Positions 8,868 through 21,190 are shown, numbered from the stretch's first letter. The stretch: DNA of 64,000 bases from Gammaproteobacteria bacterium (GCA_024277815.1 JAJRUM010000050.1:62001-126000), one strand, 5' to 3'. The notes: generated from the letters alone by a model not told the origin. A program made the numbers and translations.

Positions 8868-11000
8868 ATGCTGGCAACCCCGACGACCTTGCCGGAGCCG
8901 GTTCTTGATCTGAGGGACCTGCTCAATACCTACCTAGAACCTGAAAAGGTCGCTGTTGTTCTCAGGGCTTTCGAAACCGGCGCTATCGCCCACGAAGGGC
9001 AGACCCGCAAAACCGGTGAACCCTACATACTCCACCCCATTGCAGTGGCCAGCATACTGGCCAGCATGCGCATGGACTATGCCAGCGTCGCGGCCGCTAT
9101 TCTGCATGACACGATTGAAGACACGCCACTGACCAAACAGGAGATCCAGTCACGCTTCAGTGAGGAAGTGGCTGAGTTGGTGGATGGCGTCACCAAGCTG
9201 GACAAGATGAAGTTCCGCACCCGCCATGAGGCCGATGCGGAGAGTTTCCGCAAGCTGATGCTGGCAATGTCCAAAGACCTGAGGGTGATCTTTATCAAGC
9301 TGGCAGACCGCCTGCACAATATGCGTACACTGGGCTCAATGGAACCCGGATCAAGACGCAGAATTGCACGCGAAACCCTGGATATCTACGCACCGATAGC
9401 AGACCGACTGGGCATGAACAGTATCAAGTCCGAACTTCAGGACCTGGGGTTTGCTAACCTGTTTCCCTGGCGGCACCGCACCATTGCCGAGCACATCAGC
9501 ACAGTGACCGGTGACCGCAGTGAAATCATTGCTGATATCCACAAGGCACTGAAAAGAAAAATGTCCGAGGCAGGCATCCCTTGTGATATTAAGGGGCGGG
9601 AGAAAACTCCGTACAGCATCTACCGTAAAATGCTGGCGAAGGATCTGTCATTTTCGGAAGTGATGGATGTATACGGTTTTCGTATCATCACCCATTCCGA
9701 GCCCCATTGTTACCTGGCACTTGGCGCAATCCACAGCCTTTACCAGCCCAAACCCGGCCGCTTCAAGGACCATATTGCGTTGCCAAAGGCCAATGGCTAC
9801 CAGTCACTGCACACCATACTGAACAGCCCTTTCAGCCTGCCGGTTGAGATACAGATCCGCACCCAGGAAATGGATATCCTGGCAGAAAAAGGTGCTGCCG
9901 CACACTGGCAATACAAGAGCGGTGAGACCACCTCCGGCTCGGCACAGGTTCGGGCACGTGAGTGGCTGATGCAACTGGTTGAAGTGCAGCGCAACAGCTA
10001 TGACTCCATGGAGTTTCTGGACAACGCCAAGTCTGACCTGTTTCCCGACCAGATCTTTGTATTCACGCCCAAGGGCAAGATTATTGACTTGCGCCGCAGT
10101 GCGACTGCACTGGATTTCGCCTACGCGATCCACACCGGCGTTGGCGACCACACCAGTCGCATCCTGATCGACAAAGTTGAAGTGCCGTTGTCCACCCGGC
10201 TTGCCAATGGCCAAACGGTGAAAATCATCACCGATGATGCCGCACATCCAATACCGGAGTGGCTGGACTTCGTCACCACCGCACGGGCCAGAACCGCTAT
10301 CCGCCACTACATCAAAAGCCTTGAACAGGCCGATACCGTGGCGCTGGGCCTGCGCTTGCTGGAAAAAGCACTTAACTCACGTGGCTCAGATTTTGACGCA
10401 GTGCCGCAAAAGCGCATGAGCCAGTACTTGAAGGACAACAATTTCGGCCGCCAGGAAGACCTGCTGGAGGATCTTGCGCTGGGCAACCTGCTGGCCAACG
10501 TCGTGGCCGCGAAGTTGGCACCGGAAGTCAGTTCCGAAAAACCGGGAGAATATACCGAGGCACTGACCATTGCAGGCTCTGAAGGCAGCGCAGTTACCTT
10601 TGCCGCCTGTTGCCATCCGGTGCCGGGTGATTCCATTATGGGCTATCTCTCGGCGGGTAAGGGCGTGGTGGTGCATCGCAACAATTGCCGCAACGTGCGG
10701 GAATTGTGTAAACACCCGGACCACTGTCTGGACGTTGTCTGGGCACCCATCCGGCGTGGAATGTTTGAGGTTGCCTTGCGAATCTCTGCCAACAATGTAC
10801 CCGGAGTGTTGGCCAACATATCAGCCAGTATTGGCAAAGCCGGTAGCAATATCGAAAAAATTGAACAGCCTGAATCAAATCTTGAAACCGCCATCATGTT
10901 GTTCACAATCAGTGTCAAAGACCGCGACCATATGGCACGGGTCATGCGGCGACTGCGACGCAACCGCAATGTCGTCAAGGTCAGCCGGATCATAGCCTGA
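8868..11000 (+). CDS. spoT: Bifunctional (p)ppGpp synthetase/hydrolase SpoT
   Basis: RelA/SpoT homologue of 710 aa. Domains in order: HD hydrolase with HDTIED (about residues 45-150), synthetase region including GFRIIT and the KANGYQSLHT segment (about 240-350), TGS domain beginning VFTPKGK (about 395-450), and a C-terminal ACT domain (about 640-710). The intact HD motif means hydrolysis is retained. It lies between rpoZ and ridA on one strand and sets the stringent-response alarmone level. Confidence 0.95.
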   Translation: MLATPTTLPEPVLDLRDLLNTYLEPEKVAVVLRAFETGAIAHEGQTRKTGEPYILHPIAVASILASMRMDYASVAAAILHDTIEDTPLTKQEIQSRFSEEVAELVDGVTKLDKMKFRTRHEADAESFRKLMLAMSKDLRVIFIKLADRLHNMRTLGSMEPGSRRRIARETLDIYAPIADRLGMNSIKSELQDLGFANLFPWRHRTIAEHISTVTGDRSEIIADIHKALKRKMSEAGIPCDIKGREKTPYSIYRKMLAKDLSFSEVMDVYGFRIITHSEPHCYLALGAIHSLYQPKPGRFKDHIALPKANGYQSLHTILNSPFSLPVEIQIRTQEMDILAEKGAAAHWQYKSGETTSGSAQVRAREWLMQLVEVQRNSYDSMEFLDNAKSDLFPDQIFVFTPKGKIIDLRRSATALDFAYAIHTGVGDHTSRILIDKVEVPLSTRLANGQTVKIITDDAAHPIPEWLDFVTTARARTAIRHYIKSLEQADTVALGLRLLEKALNSRGSDFDAVPQKRMSQYLKDNNFGRQEDLLEDLALGNLLANVVAAKLAPEVSSEKPGEYTEALTIAGSEGSAVTFAACCHPVPGDSIMGYLSAGKGVVVHRNNCRNVRELCKHPDHCLDVVWAPIRRGMFEVALRISANNVPGVLANISASIGKAGSNIEKIEQPESNLETAIMLFTISVKDRDHMARVMRRLRRNRNVVKVSRIIA

Positions 11001-11044
11001 CAATGGCTGGCAGCTCAGTAACCCACCCGGCAGGAGCAAGTAAA

Positions 11045-11425
11045 ATGAGTAAAAAAATCATTCAGACAGATAATGCGCCACAGGCAATCGGGACCTACTC
11101 TCAAGCCGTCAATTACAATGGGCTGGTGTTTATTTCCGGACAGATACCGCTCGATCCAACGTCCATGGAGATGGTCGATGGCGGTATTGAGAATCAGATC
11201 ACCCAGGTGTTTGAAAACCTGTCGGCCATTTGTGCAGCAGCAGGCGGTTCGCTGCAGAGTGTTCTTAAGCTGACGGTTTATTTAACCGACATGGGCAACT
11301 TCCCGCAGGTCAATACCATCATGGGGCAGTACTTTGAAACACCATTCCCTGCACGTGCAGCAGTCGGCGTTGCCGCCCTTCCGAAGGGTGCCGAAGTCGA
11401 AATGGACGCCATACTCGCAGTTTGA
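11045..11425 (+). CDS. ridA: RidA family reactive intermediate/imine deaminase
   Basis: A 126-aa YjgF/YER057c-family protein that hydrolyses reactive enamine/imine intermediates released by PLP enzymes. Conserved segments GTYSQAV, FISGQIP and FPARAAVGVAALP are present, including the substrate-binding Arg. The track start (11003) adds 14 residues; I chose the ATG at 11045, which has AGGAG upstream and gives the normal length. It sits directly after spoT, as in many gammaproteobacteria. Confidence 0.95.
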   Translation: MSKKIIQTDNAPQAIGTYSQAVNYNGLVFISGQIPLDPTSMEMVDGGIENQITQVFENLSAICAAAGGSLQSVLKLTVYLTDMGNFPQVNTIMGQYFETPFPARAAVGVAALPKGAEVEMDAILAV

Positions 11426-11435
11426 AAAAAGCTGA

Positions 11436-13514
11436 GTGCATGCCAAGCCCATGCTTCTGACAGATCTTCATGGCGTCGGCCCCAAACTCGCCGAAAAAAT
11501 CAAGGCGCTGGGTATCAGCCAGGTGGAAGACCTGTTGTTCCACCTGCCTAACCGCTACGAGGACCGCACCCGTATACACCCGATCGGCACCTGCAGACCC
11601 GGGCAGCGGGTCCTGATCGAAGGGCGGGTTGAGCACGCTGCTATTGTGCGGGCGCGCCGTTCAATGCTGGTGGTTGTTTTGTCAGACGGTACCGGGCGCA
11701 TCACACTGCGGTTTTTCCACTTCCACGCTTACCAGAAACAGCAACTGGGCAAAGGCTCGTTGCTACGTTGTTTTGGCGAAGTACGGGTCGGCTTCCAGGG
11801 ACTGGAAATGGTGCACCCCAGCTACAACCGACTCAGCAGTTATGACGAAGCACCCATTGCAGACCGGTTGACGCCAGTCTATCCAACCACTGAAGGTCTT
11901 GGCCAGAGCACCTGGATCAAGCTGACAGACCAGGCACTTGCCCTGTTGCGCAGTGGCGAACTGGCATTGCAGGAACTGCTGCCAAAGGCTTTGCTGAGGC
12001 AGCTTAAATTCGCATCGTTAACCGATGCCCTCGATTATATTCACCGACCACCTCCCGATGCCGATGTCACTGCACTGACTTTACGCAACCACCCTGCACA
12101 AAAGCGCCTGGCCATGGAGGAGCTGTTGGCACATAACCTGAGCATGCAAAAGCTGCATCGACTACAACGCGAACAACAAGCACCCGGAATGTCATCCCAT
12201 GGCGATGCAGAAAGTATTTTCCTGCAAGGCCTGCCCTTCGAACTGACGGCAGCCCAGAATCGTGTGGTGGCCGAAATCCATGCTGACCTGGGGAGCAGCA
12301 AGCCTATGCTGCGACTGGTTCATGGTGATGTTGGCTCCGGTAAAACGGTGGTCGCTGCATTGGCCGCACTGCGGGCTGCCAGCAATGGCCACCAGACGGC
12401 TATCACTGCACCCACCGAACTGCTTGCAGAGCAACATTTGCGCGTATTCAGCGCCTGGCTGAAGCCTCTCGGGCTGGAGCCAGTATGGCTGAGTGGCAAA
12501 GTAACCGGCAAAAAACGCAGCGCTGCACTGGAACGAATAGGCAACGGCGCTAAGCTGGTGATTGGTACGCACGCCCTGATGCAGGCAGGTGTTCAGTTCA
12601 GACAACTCGGCCTCGTTATCGTCGATGAACAACATCGTTTTGGTGTGCACCAGCGCATGGACCTGCTGAACAAAGGTGGAACAGGCAACCAGCAGGCACA
12701 CCAGTTAATTATGACCGCGACACCGATTCCCCGCACCCTGGCAATGACCGCTTATGCCGGCATGGACATTTCGGTCATCGACGAGCTTCCACCGGGAAGA
12801 AAATCAGTCAGGACCGTCGTAATGTCCAATCAGCGCCGGCCTGAGATCGTGCAACGGGTCGCAACCGCCTGCGCCAATGGCCAACAGGCCTACTGGGTCT
12901 GCACGTTGATCGAGGAAACCGATACCATTGAGGCCAAAGCAGCAGAGGAAGTGGCGGAAAACCTGCGCAACGAGCTCCACAATATCAAAGTCGGCCTGAT
13001 CCATGGGCGTATGAAGTCCGCTGACAAGCAACAGGTTATGGATGCTTTTAAAGCCGGGAGGATCAACCTTCTGGTCGCCACCACGGTCATTGAAGTAGGC
13101 GTTGATGTACCCAACGCCTCGCTGATGATCATTGAAAATGCCGAGCGGCTTGGCCTCGCCCAACTGCACCAGTTACGTGGCCGGGTCGGGCGTGGCAGCA
13201 ACCAGTCAAGCTGTGTTCTTATGTACAACCCGCCGCTGGGAGATTTGGCCAGGCAGCGCATGGAGATCATGCGTGAAACCACCGATGGCTTTCGTATCGC
13301 CGAGAAGGACCTTGAGTTGCGTGGGCCGGGGGATGTGCTCGGTACCCGGCAAACGGGCATGCTGCAATTCCGTATTGCCGACCTGGCACGCGACGCAGAT
13401 TTGTTGAGACTTGTTCCCCCGGCAGCCGATGCCCTGCTGGAATCAGCACCGCTACAGGCCGACAGGCTTATCCAGCGCTGGATTGGCGATGCCTCCCGCT
13501 TTGCAGGCGTCTAG
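11436..13514 (+). CDS. recG: ATP-dependent DNA helicase RecG
   Basis: Branch-migrating superfamily 2 helicase that remodels stalled forks and recombination intermediates. This 692-aa protein has an N-terminal wedge/OB domain, Walker A GDVGSGKT, DEQH box, TATPIPRTLAM, and a C-terminal helicase domain ending in the RGRVGRG and ELRGPGD regions. The start is either this GTG or the ATG at 11451; neither has a strong Shine-Dalgarno sequence. It ends the yicC-recG run and converges on the minus-strand genes that follow. Confidence 0.95.
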   Translation: MHAKPMLLTDLHGVGPKLAEKIKALGISQVEDLLFHLPNRYEDRTRIHPIGTCRPGQRVLIEGRVEHAAIVRARRSMLVVVLSDGTGRITLRFFHFHAYQKQQLGKGSLLRCFGEVRVGFQGLEMVHPSYNRLSSYDEAPIADRLTPVYPTTEGLGQSTWIKLTDQALALLRSGELALQELLPKALLRQLKFASLTDALDYIHRPPPDADVTALTLRNHPAQKRLAMEELLAHNLSMQKLHRLQREQQAPGMSSHGDAESIFLQGLPFELTAAQNRVVAEIHADLGSSKPMLRLVHGDVGSGKTVVAALAALRAASNGHQTAITAPTELLAEQHLRVFSAWLKPLGLEPVWLSGKVTGKKRSAALERIGNGAKLVIGTHALMQAGVQFRQLGLVIVDEQHRFGVHQRMDLLNKGGTGNQQAHQLIMTATPIPRTLAMTAYAGMDISVIDELPPGRKSVRTVVMSNQRRPEIVQRVATACANGQQAYWVCTLIEETDTIEAKAAEEVAENLRNELHNIKVGLIHGRMKSADKQQVMDAFKAGRINLLVATTVIEVGVDVPNASLMIIENAERLGLAQLHQLRGRVGRGSNQSSCVLMYNPPLGDLARQRMEIMRETTDGFRIAEKDLELRGPGDVLGTRQTGMLQFRIADLARDADLLRLVPPAADALLESAPLQADRLIQRWIGDASRFAGV

Positions 13515-13537
13515 TAACAATTATTCCGCGCCGCCTT

Positions 13538-13660
13538 TCAATCTCCTGCAGGGCCGTAGTGGCAGATGCCGTTGATACAAGCCTCGCATACTCCCCGCTT
13601 GGCCCGCCGCAGGCATTCTGCCATCAGGACCGCTGAAATAAAAGATTGATTTGTGCTCAT
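13538..13660 (-). CDS. Small Cys-rich peptide (40 aa), function unknown
   Basis: An ORF below the track's length limit. It starts with ATG 13 bp after the stop codon of the minus-strand dehydrogenase gene, an operon-like spacing. The predicted peptide has a short mixed N-terminus, then LRRAKRG, then a compact Cys/His cluster: CEACINGICHY, with one earlier Cys. Four cysteines in 40 residues with a CxxC pair suggest metal or disulfide chemistry. Only a weak GGA ribosome-binding site is visible. I do not recognise the family. It could be a chance ORF; conservation downstream of orthologous dehydrogenase genes would settle it. Confidence 0.4.
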   Translation of the reverse strand: MSTNQSFISAVLMAECLRRAKRGVCEACINGICHYGPAGD

Positions 13661-13673
13661 TGTGTTCCAGCCA

Positions 13674-14570
13674 CTACTCTCCAGTCGACCCATCAACGTC
13701 CCGTTTCAGGCGAATCAAACCGGAAATGTCATGGTCTCCGTCACCCAATTCCACCAACTGACGATAATCTGAAATTGCAGCTTCAACTGTTGGTATGGAT
13801 ATATCCAGTTCCTGTGCCAGATTTTGGCAAATCAGCAAATCCTTAAGCAACAATGACAGCTTGAAGCCGACATTAAATTTGCTTTCCAGCATGCTTCGGC
13901 CCCGGTGCTCCAGAAACCAGCTGCCTGCTGCACCCGCCCCCACTACTGGTAATAGACGCTCCGAAGGCAGATTTAGTTGCTCGGCCATTGCCAATGCTTC
14001 ACAAACCGCCTCGGCAATTCCGGCGATCATCACCTGGTTGACCGCCTTGGTTGCCTGTCCGGCACCGACCGGCCCCATGTGGGTAACCGATGCCGAAATC
14101 GCCTCCAGCACTGGCATAATTCGCGCAATATTGGCGGAACTGCCACCGGCCATAACCGACAACGTACCTTTACGTGCACCTTCCACGCCACCAGAGACGG
14201 GGGCATCGACAAAGCCAGCATCTGCACCTGACAAACTCCCGGCCAGTTGCCGTGCTGTGACCGGACTGACGGTAGAGGTATCGACAACCACACTCCCCGG
14301 CTCAATGCCTGGCAGCATGCAGGACACCACCTGCTGTAAATCGTCATCAGCTGACACGCAGGTCAGCACAACGTTACAACGGGTCGCCAGATGCTCCGGA
14401 CCGGCAGCCACTTCCACGCCTGCTTCACTTGCCAGTTCATCGGCCTTGCCGCCGGTTCGGTTCCAGACCGAAACCAGCAAGCCCGCATTCGCCAGATGCT
14501 TTGCCATCGGCGCACCCATCGCACCCAACCCTATGACCCCGGCGCGAATTGCTGTGTTATCTGCTTGCAT
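13674..14570 (-). CDS. NAD(P)-dependent beta-hydroxyacid dehydrogenase (3-hydroxyisobutyrate/tartronate semialdehyde type)
   Basis: A 298-aa member of the 3-hydroxyisobutyrate dehydrogenase family. The N-terminal Rossmann motif reads GLGAMGAPMA. The substrate-binding stretch DAPVSGGVEGA and the catalytic-Lys region GAGQATKAVNQ are in place. The family includes MmsB, GarR/GlxR and GLYR; the sequence alone does not fix the substrate. It is followed closely by a possible 40-aa ORF and preceded by glnB on the same strand, without an obvious operon partner. Confidence 0.88.
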   Translation of the reverse strand: MQADNTAIRAGVIGLGAMGAPMAKHLANAGLLVSVWNRTGGKADELASEAGVEVAAGPEHLATRCNVVLTCVSADDDLQQVVSCMLPGIEPGSVVVDTSTVSPVTARQLAGSLSGADAGFVDAPVSGGVEGARKGTLSVMAGGSSANIARIMPVLEAISASVTHMGPVGAGQATKAVNQVMIAGIAEAVCEALAMAEQLNLPSERLLPVVGAGAAGSWFLEHRGRSMLESKFNVGFKLSLLLKDLLICQNLAQELDISIPTVEAAISDYRQLVELGDGDHDISGLIRLKRDVDGSTGE

Positions 14571-14605
14571 GTAAAACAGCCCTGCTGCGATAAATCAGCC
14601 CGTAC

Positions 14606-15122
<517 letters not shown>

Positions 15123-15171
15123 TAAGTGCCTGCATGCATTGCAAAACCCTGCGCGTGTCTTTGCTTACTCC

Positions 15172-15205
15172 AAAAAAAACGGCGAAGTTTTCAAACTCCG
15201 CCGTT
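15172..15205 (-). terminator. Rho-independent terminator of katG
   Basis: On the minus strand AACGGCG-G-AGTTT pairs with AAACT-T-CGCCGTT across one mismatch, followed by eight T residues. It lies about 30 bp after the katG stop codon. Confidence 0.9.
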
Positions 15206-15236
15206 CATATTTTCCAGGCCTCCGGGAGGCTTGTGA

Positions 15237-17895
<2,659 letters not shown>

Positions 17896-19407
17896 GTGGG
17901 ATTGTCACTGGTGCACAGCCGCGGCTGTGTCGGCATCGAGTCACCTCTTATCACCGTGGAGGTCCACCTGTCCGGCGGGCTGCCGGTGATGCATCTGGTT
18001 GGGCTTCCGGAAACCGCTGTCAGGGAATCCAAGGATCGCGTCAGAGCAGCACTGCTCAACTCCAGGTTTGACTGGCCACCCAGCAGAATCACAATCTCGC
18101 TGGCCCCGGCAGAACTACCCAAAGAAGGCGGTGGCTTCGACCTGCCAATTGCACTGGGAATCCTGGCTGCCTCCAAGCAGGTTCCCACAACGTCTTTTGC
18201 TGATTGTGAGTTTCTCGGCGAGCTTTCTTTAAACGGCGATCTCCGTGCAGTGCGTGGCGTGCTGCCTGCGGCCATCCGTGCTCGCGACAGTAACCGCGTG
18301 CTGGTGGTGCCAACGGCCAACGCTGCCGAAGCAGCATTGGTCAAGGGTGGAAAACAGCTTCATGCAGGCTCACTGCTGGAGGTTACCGAGTGGCTGCACG
18401 GCCGCAAACAACTGGCAGAGTGCGAACCTGATATGACCCACATACCACCGGCACATCCGGACCTTAGGGACGTCATCGGGCTGGCGGGCGCCAAACGTGC
18501 ACTGGAAGTTGCTGCTGCCGGTTGCCACAACCTGCTGATGCTGGGCCCACCAGGCACCGGCAAAACCCTGCTCGCAACCCGACTGGCCGGCATTCTGCCG
18601 CCCATGACCGAACAGGAAGCGCTGGAAGCAGCAGCCCTCGCCTCTATCAGCCAGGCCGGCCTGGAACACCGTAACTGGGGCCTGCGCCCATTCAGGTCGC
18701 CACACCATTCATGCAGTAATATTGCACTTGCCGGCGGTGGCTCACGACCCCGGCCCGGAGAGATATCACTGGCCCACAACGGCATACTGTTTCTCGATGA
18801 ACTGCCGGAGTTCAGCCGCCATGCGCTGGAAGTACTGCGGGAGCCACTGGAGTCCGGCCGCATCGTAATTTCGAGGGCCGCAAGGCAGGCCGCTTTCCCC
18901 GCCCGCTTTCAGCTTATTACCGCCATGAACCCCTGCCCCTGCGGCATGGCCGGTGACCAAAGCGGGCGCTGCAATTGCAGTGCAGAACAGATTCAGCGCT
19001 ACCGGAGCAAGATATCCGGGCCGCTACTCGACCGGATAGATATCCAGGTTGAGGTGGTCCGCCCCGACAAATCCATTCTGAGTGAGCCGGCAGACAATAT
19101 TGAAAACTCAGAGGCCGTTCGCAAACGGGTTATCAAGTCACGTGCCCGGCAAATTGCACGGGCCGGCAAACCGAATGCCTTGCTGGACAATGCCGAGTTG
19201 TCCAGCTATTGCCATGTAGAGGGAGAGCAGCTGGCGCTGCTTGAAATGGCCGCCGAGCAACTGTTTCTTTCTCCGCGCGCCTGCCATCGAATACTCAAGG
19301 TGTCGCGCACCATTGCTGACCTCGATCAGGCTGAAGAGATCGCTTGTGAACACATTTCCGAAGCAATTGCATTCAGGCGTTTGCAAATTTCCCAGATCGG
19401 TACTTAG
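17896..19407 (+). CDS. yifB: YifB/ComM family Mg-chelatase-like AAA+ ATPase
   Basis: AAA+ protein of 503 aa. ComM homologues drive branch migration during natural transformation. N-terminal domain with LVHSRG and GLPETAVRESKDR; Walker A GPPGTGKT; Walker B ILFLDELPEF; Cys-rich CPCGMAGDQSGRCNC before the C-terminal domain. The start is GTG at 17896, 5 bases after AGGAG; the track start at 17794 adds 34 unrelated residues. Its last ~159 codons are repeated 3.1 kb downstream, the first 90 bp identically, so the 3' end may have been exchanged by recombination. Confidence 0.94.
   Translation: MGLSLVHSRGCVGIESPLITVEVHLSGGLPVMHLVGLPETAVRESKDRVRAALLNSRFDWPPSRITISLAPAELPKEGGGFDLPIALGILAASKQVPTTSFADCEFLGELSLNGDLRAVRGVLPAAIRARDSNRVLVVPTANAAEAALVKGGKQLHAGSLLEVTEWLHGRKQLAECEPDMTHIPPAHPDLRDVIGLAGAKRALEVAAAGCHNLLMLGPPGTGKTLLATRLAGILPPMTEQEALEAAALASISQAGLEHRNWGLRPFRSPHHSCSNIALAGGGSRPRPGEISLAHNGILFLDELPEFSRHALEVLREPLESGRIVISRAARQAAFPARFQLITAMNPCPCGMAGDQSGRCNCSAEQIQRYRSKISGPLLDRIDIQVEVVRPDKSILSEPADNIENSEAVRKRVIKSRARQIARAGKPNALLDNAELSSYCHVEGEQLALLEMAAEQLFLSPRACHRILKVSRTIADLDQAEEIACEHISEAIAFRRLQISQIGT
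18931..19020 (+). repeat. 90-bp perfect direct repeat, left copy (inside yifB)
   Basis: These 90 bases match 22031-22120 exactly. Upstream the two sites are unrelated; downstream the similarity continues to the yifB stop codon at only about 85-90%. The abrupt change marks a likely crossover tract. Confidence 0.85.
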
Positions 19408-19517
19408 AAGACAAAAGCTTTCAATATTTGAGAAATCAACAGGTCAACCGCAGAAACACATGAAACGCGGGCCTAAAAAGGCGCCGGTCTAATTGACAAC
19501 AAGAATAGTTTTTACTC

Positions 19518-19543
19518 TGACCCCAATTATTGACCCCAATTAT
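19518..19543. repeat. Tandem 13-bp repeat TGACCCCAATTAT x2
   Basis: Two exact head-to-tail copies between the yifB stop and the response-regulator fragment. The reverse complement, a GGGGTCA motif followed by AGAGTAAAAA, resembles motifs I recall beside Y1/REP-type transposases. No such transposase is encoded here. Confidence 0.6.
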
Positions 19544-19559
19544 TGTAATTATTGGAAAC

Positions 19560-19697
19560 TTGGCCGCAAAAACCCTTAAAACCCTGATTGTGGATGATGA
19601 GTCCCTTGCTCACCGTGGTCTGGCCCATCGCCTTAAGAACATTGCGGATATTAAAGTTGTAGGTGAAGCCCGCAATAGCCCTCAAGCTCGTCAGTAA
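19560..19697 (+). pseudogene. 5' fragment of a LytTR-type response regulator
   Basis: A 45-codon ORF starting with TTG that encodes only the first beta-alpha-beta unit of a receiver domain: KTLKTLIVDDESLAHRG, then a VVGEA segment, then a stop. The phospho-acceptor Asp and everything after it are missing. The first 20 codons closely match the start of the response regulator remnant at 23474, so this is a truncated duplicate. It begins about 150 bp after yifB. Confidence 0.75.
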
Positions 19698-19740
19698 TTC
19701 GCGGTTTCGTGTGTGGTGTCGCGCGTCCAGGTAGGTGTGG

Positions 19741-19774
19741 TAGCCCACCATCACCCAAAAATAATGGTGGGCTA
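19741..19774. repeat. Perfect 11-bp palindrome (REP-like or bidirectional terminator)
   Basis: TAGCCCACCAT and ATGGTGGGCTA are perfect inverted arms around a 12-base loop. It lies just past the 3' end of the minus-strand secreted-protein gene, where it could act as a terminator, although no T-run follows. The GGTGGGCTA core resembles REP-type repeats. Confidence 0.55.
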
Positions 19775-19822
19775 GTAAGCCTAAATCCTTTCTCAAATGC
19801 GGAGTGGATTAGTTAACATCAA

Positions 19823-20398
19823 TTATGGCATTGTCGCATTGTCGCAAGCCCCCCATTGCGAACCCTCTAGATAATCCGTATATGTATGACTTTTGATCAG
19901 ACAAGTAGATCCCGCGCTCGCACAGCCCGTTCCCTTAACTGTTTTAGTTACAGCAATAATCTGACTCGAAAGTGAGCACAACGGGTTCTCAAAACCAGAA
20001 TATGTTATTTGACGAATCCCATCGTTGAGAATAGGATGAAAAGTTGTTTCATCAAGGTTGTTGTCTAAGTAGTCGTCACTAAGGTCTTGCCATGAAGTGC
20101 CGCAAGGTTTTTCGACAAGTGGGCCAACTGCTGAAGTTGTAACACCAAATAAAGTATGTATAAAATAAAGCCGAACCCAGACATTTTTATCGTCCAATCC
20201 CTTCAAATTGTCTAATTTTTCAAAGTTTTGAATGCAAGCTGCTACTTGTCTGACTGTGGAATTTTGGTCGAATCCTTGGGTCTGGCAATCAGCACGAATA
20301 GGGGCTCCTCCGTTATGAGTTTCACATGCTTCCAGCGCTGTTGGCAAAACGGTGAAGGCTACCGTTGCGACAAATTAAATATTGATTAAGGTTTTCAT
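19823..20398 (-). pseudogene. Secreted Cys-containing protein gene with stop codon in the signal peptide
   Basis: The track ORF (174 aa) starts in mid-signal-peptide. In the same frame an ATG at 20398, preceded by GAGAAG, starts a peptide MKTLINI, then an in-frame TAA (20375-20377), then FVATVAFTVLPTALEA, a good hydrophobic core and cleavage site, and then the open frame. The likely original product was an exported protein of about 190 aa with several cysteines. No family is recognised. The rest of the frame is undamaged, so the mutation may be recent. The first codon lies 18 bp after the upstream membrane-protein gene, suggesting a two-gene operon. Confidence 0.65.
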
Positions 20399-20416
20399 TT
20401 ATAGCTTCTCATCCTT

Positions 20417-21190
20417 TTAGTTACTGATGAAAATTGGCTGTGGATTAAAGACCAAATTAGTGCCCCTTAGCATTTGTGACTTCTCATTTAATTCCCTCAA
20501 CAAAGTCATGAAGTACAGCTCTGCCAAAATCAGTTCTTCGCTTTCCCAACCATAGCCTAGCCCTTTGCCCATGAGTCCCGATCCAGCTTCACCCATATGC
20601 CTCGCAACTCGATACCAGGCACAGGACACTACATTGTCCTGATCCACCCCTTCACTATCGTTGCTATAAAGGCGAGCCAAATACAAAGCAGCTCCGATTG
20701 AACCTTCAACAACCCCATCTTCCAGAGTATTGATTCCATCATGAATTGCTCCCCGCTTAATTTTTTTGAAAGACAAAATTTCAATTGCTGCTAAATTTCC
20801 AGAGCGTACTCGCTCTTCTAACTCGTCTTCACTCAACAAAAACAGCTTTGCGTCATCTTCTGGCATGGGAATTCCAACACTTGTCATCCATCTTTTTGTG
20901 TTTTTATCGAACGCAATTTTTTCTGATTCGTCATCTATTGTCTTGGAGCTTTCTTCAACACCATCTTCAGAAGAAGCAATTGAATGATTTCCAATTTTCA
21001 TCGTATTTTGTTCTTGTGCCAGAGGCTCTTTTGGCTGCGCGAGAGGCGTAGGTCTTTTTACTTGTAATTTTGTTAAGGGGGCAGGCTGTCTATTTATCAG
21101 GTAGGAGTACACCCCCGCCATTATCAATACTAAAGCCAATACTAGGTATCCAATACGTCTTTTATTGTGCGGTTGTCCCTGCATGTGCAT
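20417..21190 (-). CDS. Single-pass membrane protein, function unknown
   Basis: A 257-aa protein with a basic N-terminus, one membrane segment (about residues 13-31), a Pro-rich linker and an acidic soluble domain probably facing the periplasm. The stretch around AALYLARLYSND and CAWYRVARHMGEAGSG faintly resembles Sel1-type helical repeats, but not enough for a call. Base composition is AT-richer than the flanking housekeeping genes, in line with recent acquisition. It is probably co-transcribed with the broken secreted-protein gene downstream. Confidence 0.6.
   Translation of the reverse strand: MHMQGQPHNKRRIGYLVLALVLIMAGVYSYLINRQPAPLTKLQVKRPTPLAQPKEPLAQEQNTMKIGNHSIASSEDGVEESSKTIDDESEKIAFDKNTKRWMTSVGIPMPEDDAKLFLLSEDELEERVRSGNLAAIEILSFKKIKRGAIHDGINTLEDGVVEGSIGAALYLARLYSNDSEGVDQDNVVSCAWYRVARHMGEAGSGLMGKGLGYGWESEELILAELYFMTLLRELNEKSQMLRGTNLVFNPQPIFISN

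Noticed and set aside
13795-14574. 259-aa plus-strand ORF
   Set aside because: Antisense to the hydroxyacid dehydrogenase, which has a clear Rossmann motif and catalytic Lys region.
19518-19543. Two-unit repeat considered as CRISPR remnant
   Set aside because: Units are contiguous with no spacers, and no cas gene is near.
19527-19796. 89-aa minus-strand ORF over the scar region
   Set aside because: It reads the complement of the response-regulator fragment and the palindrome; the plus-strand reading is the meaningful one.
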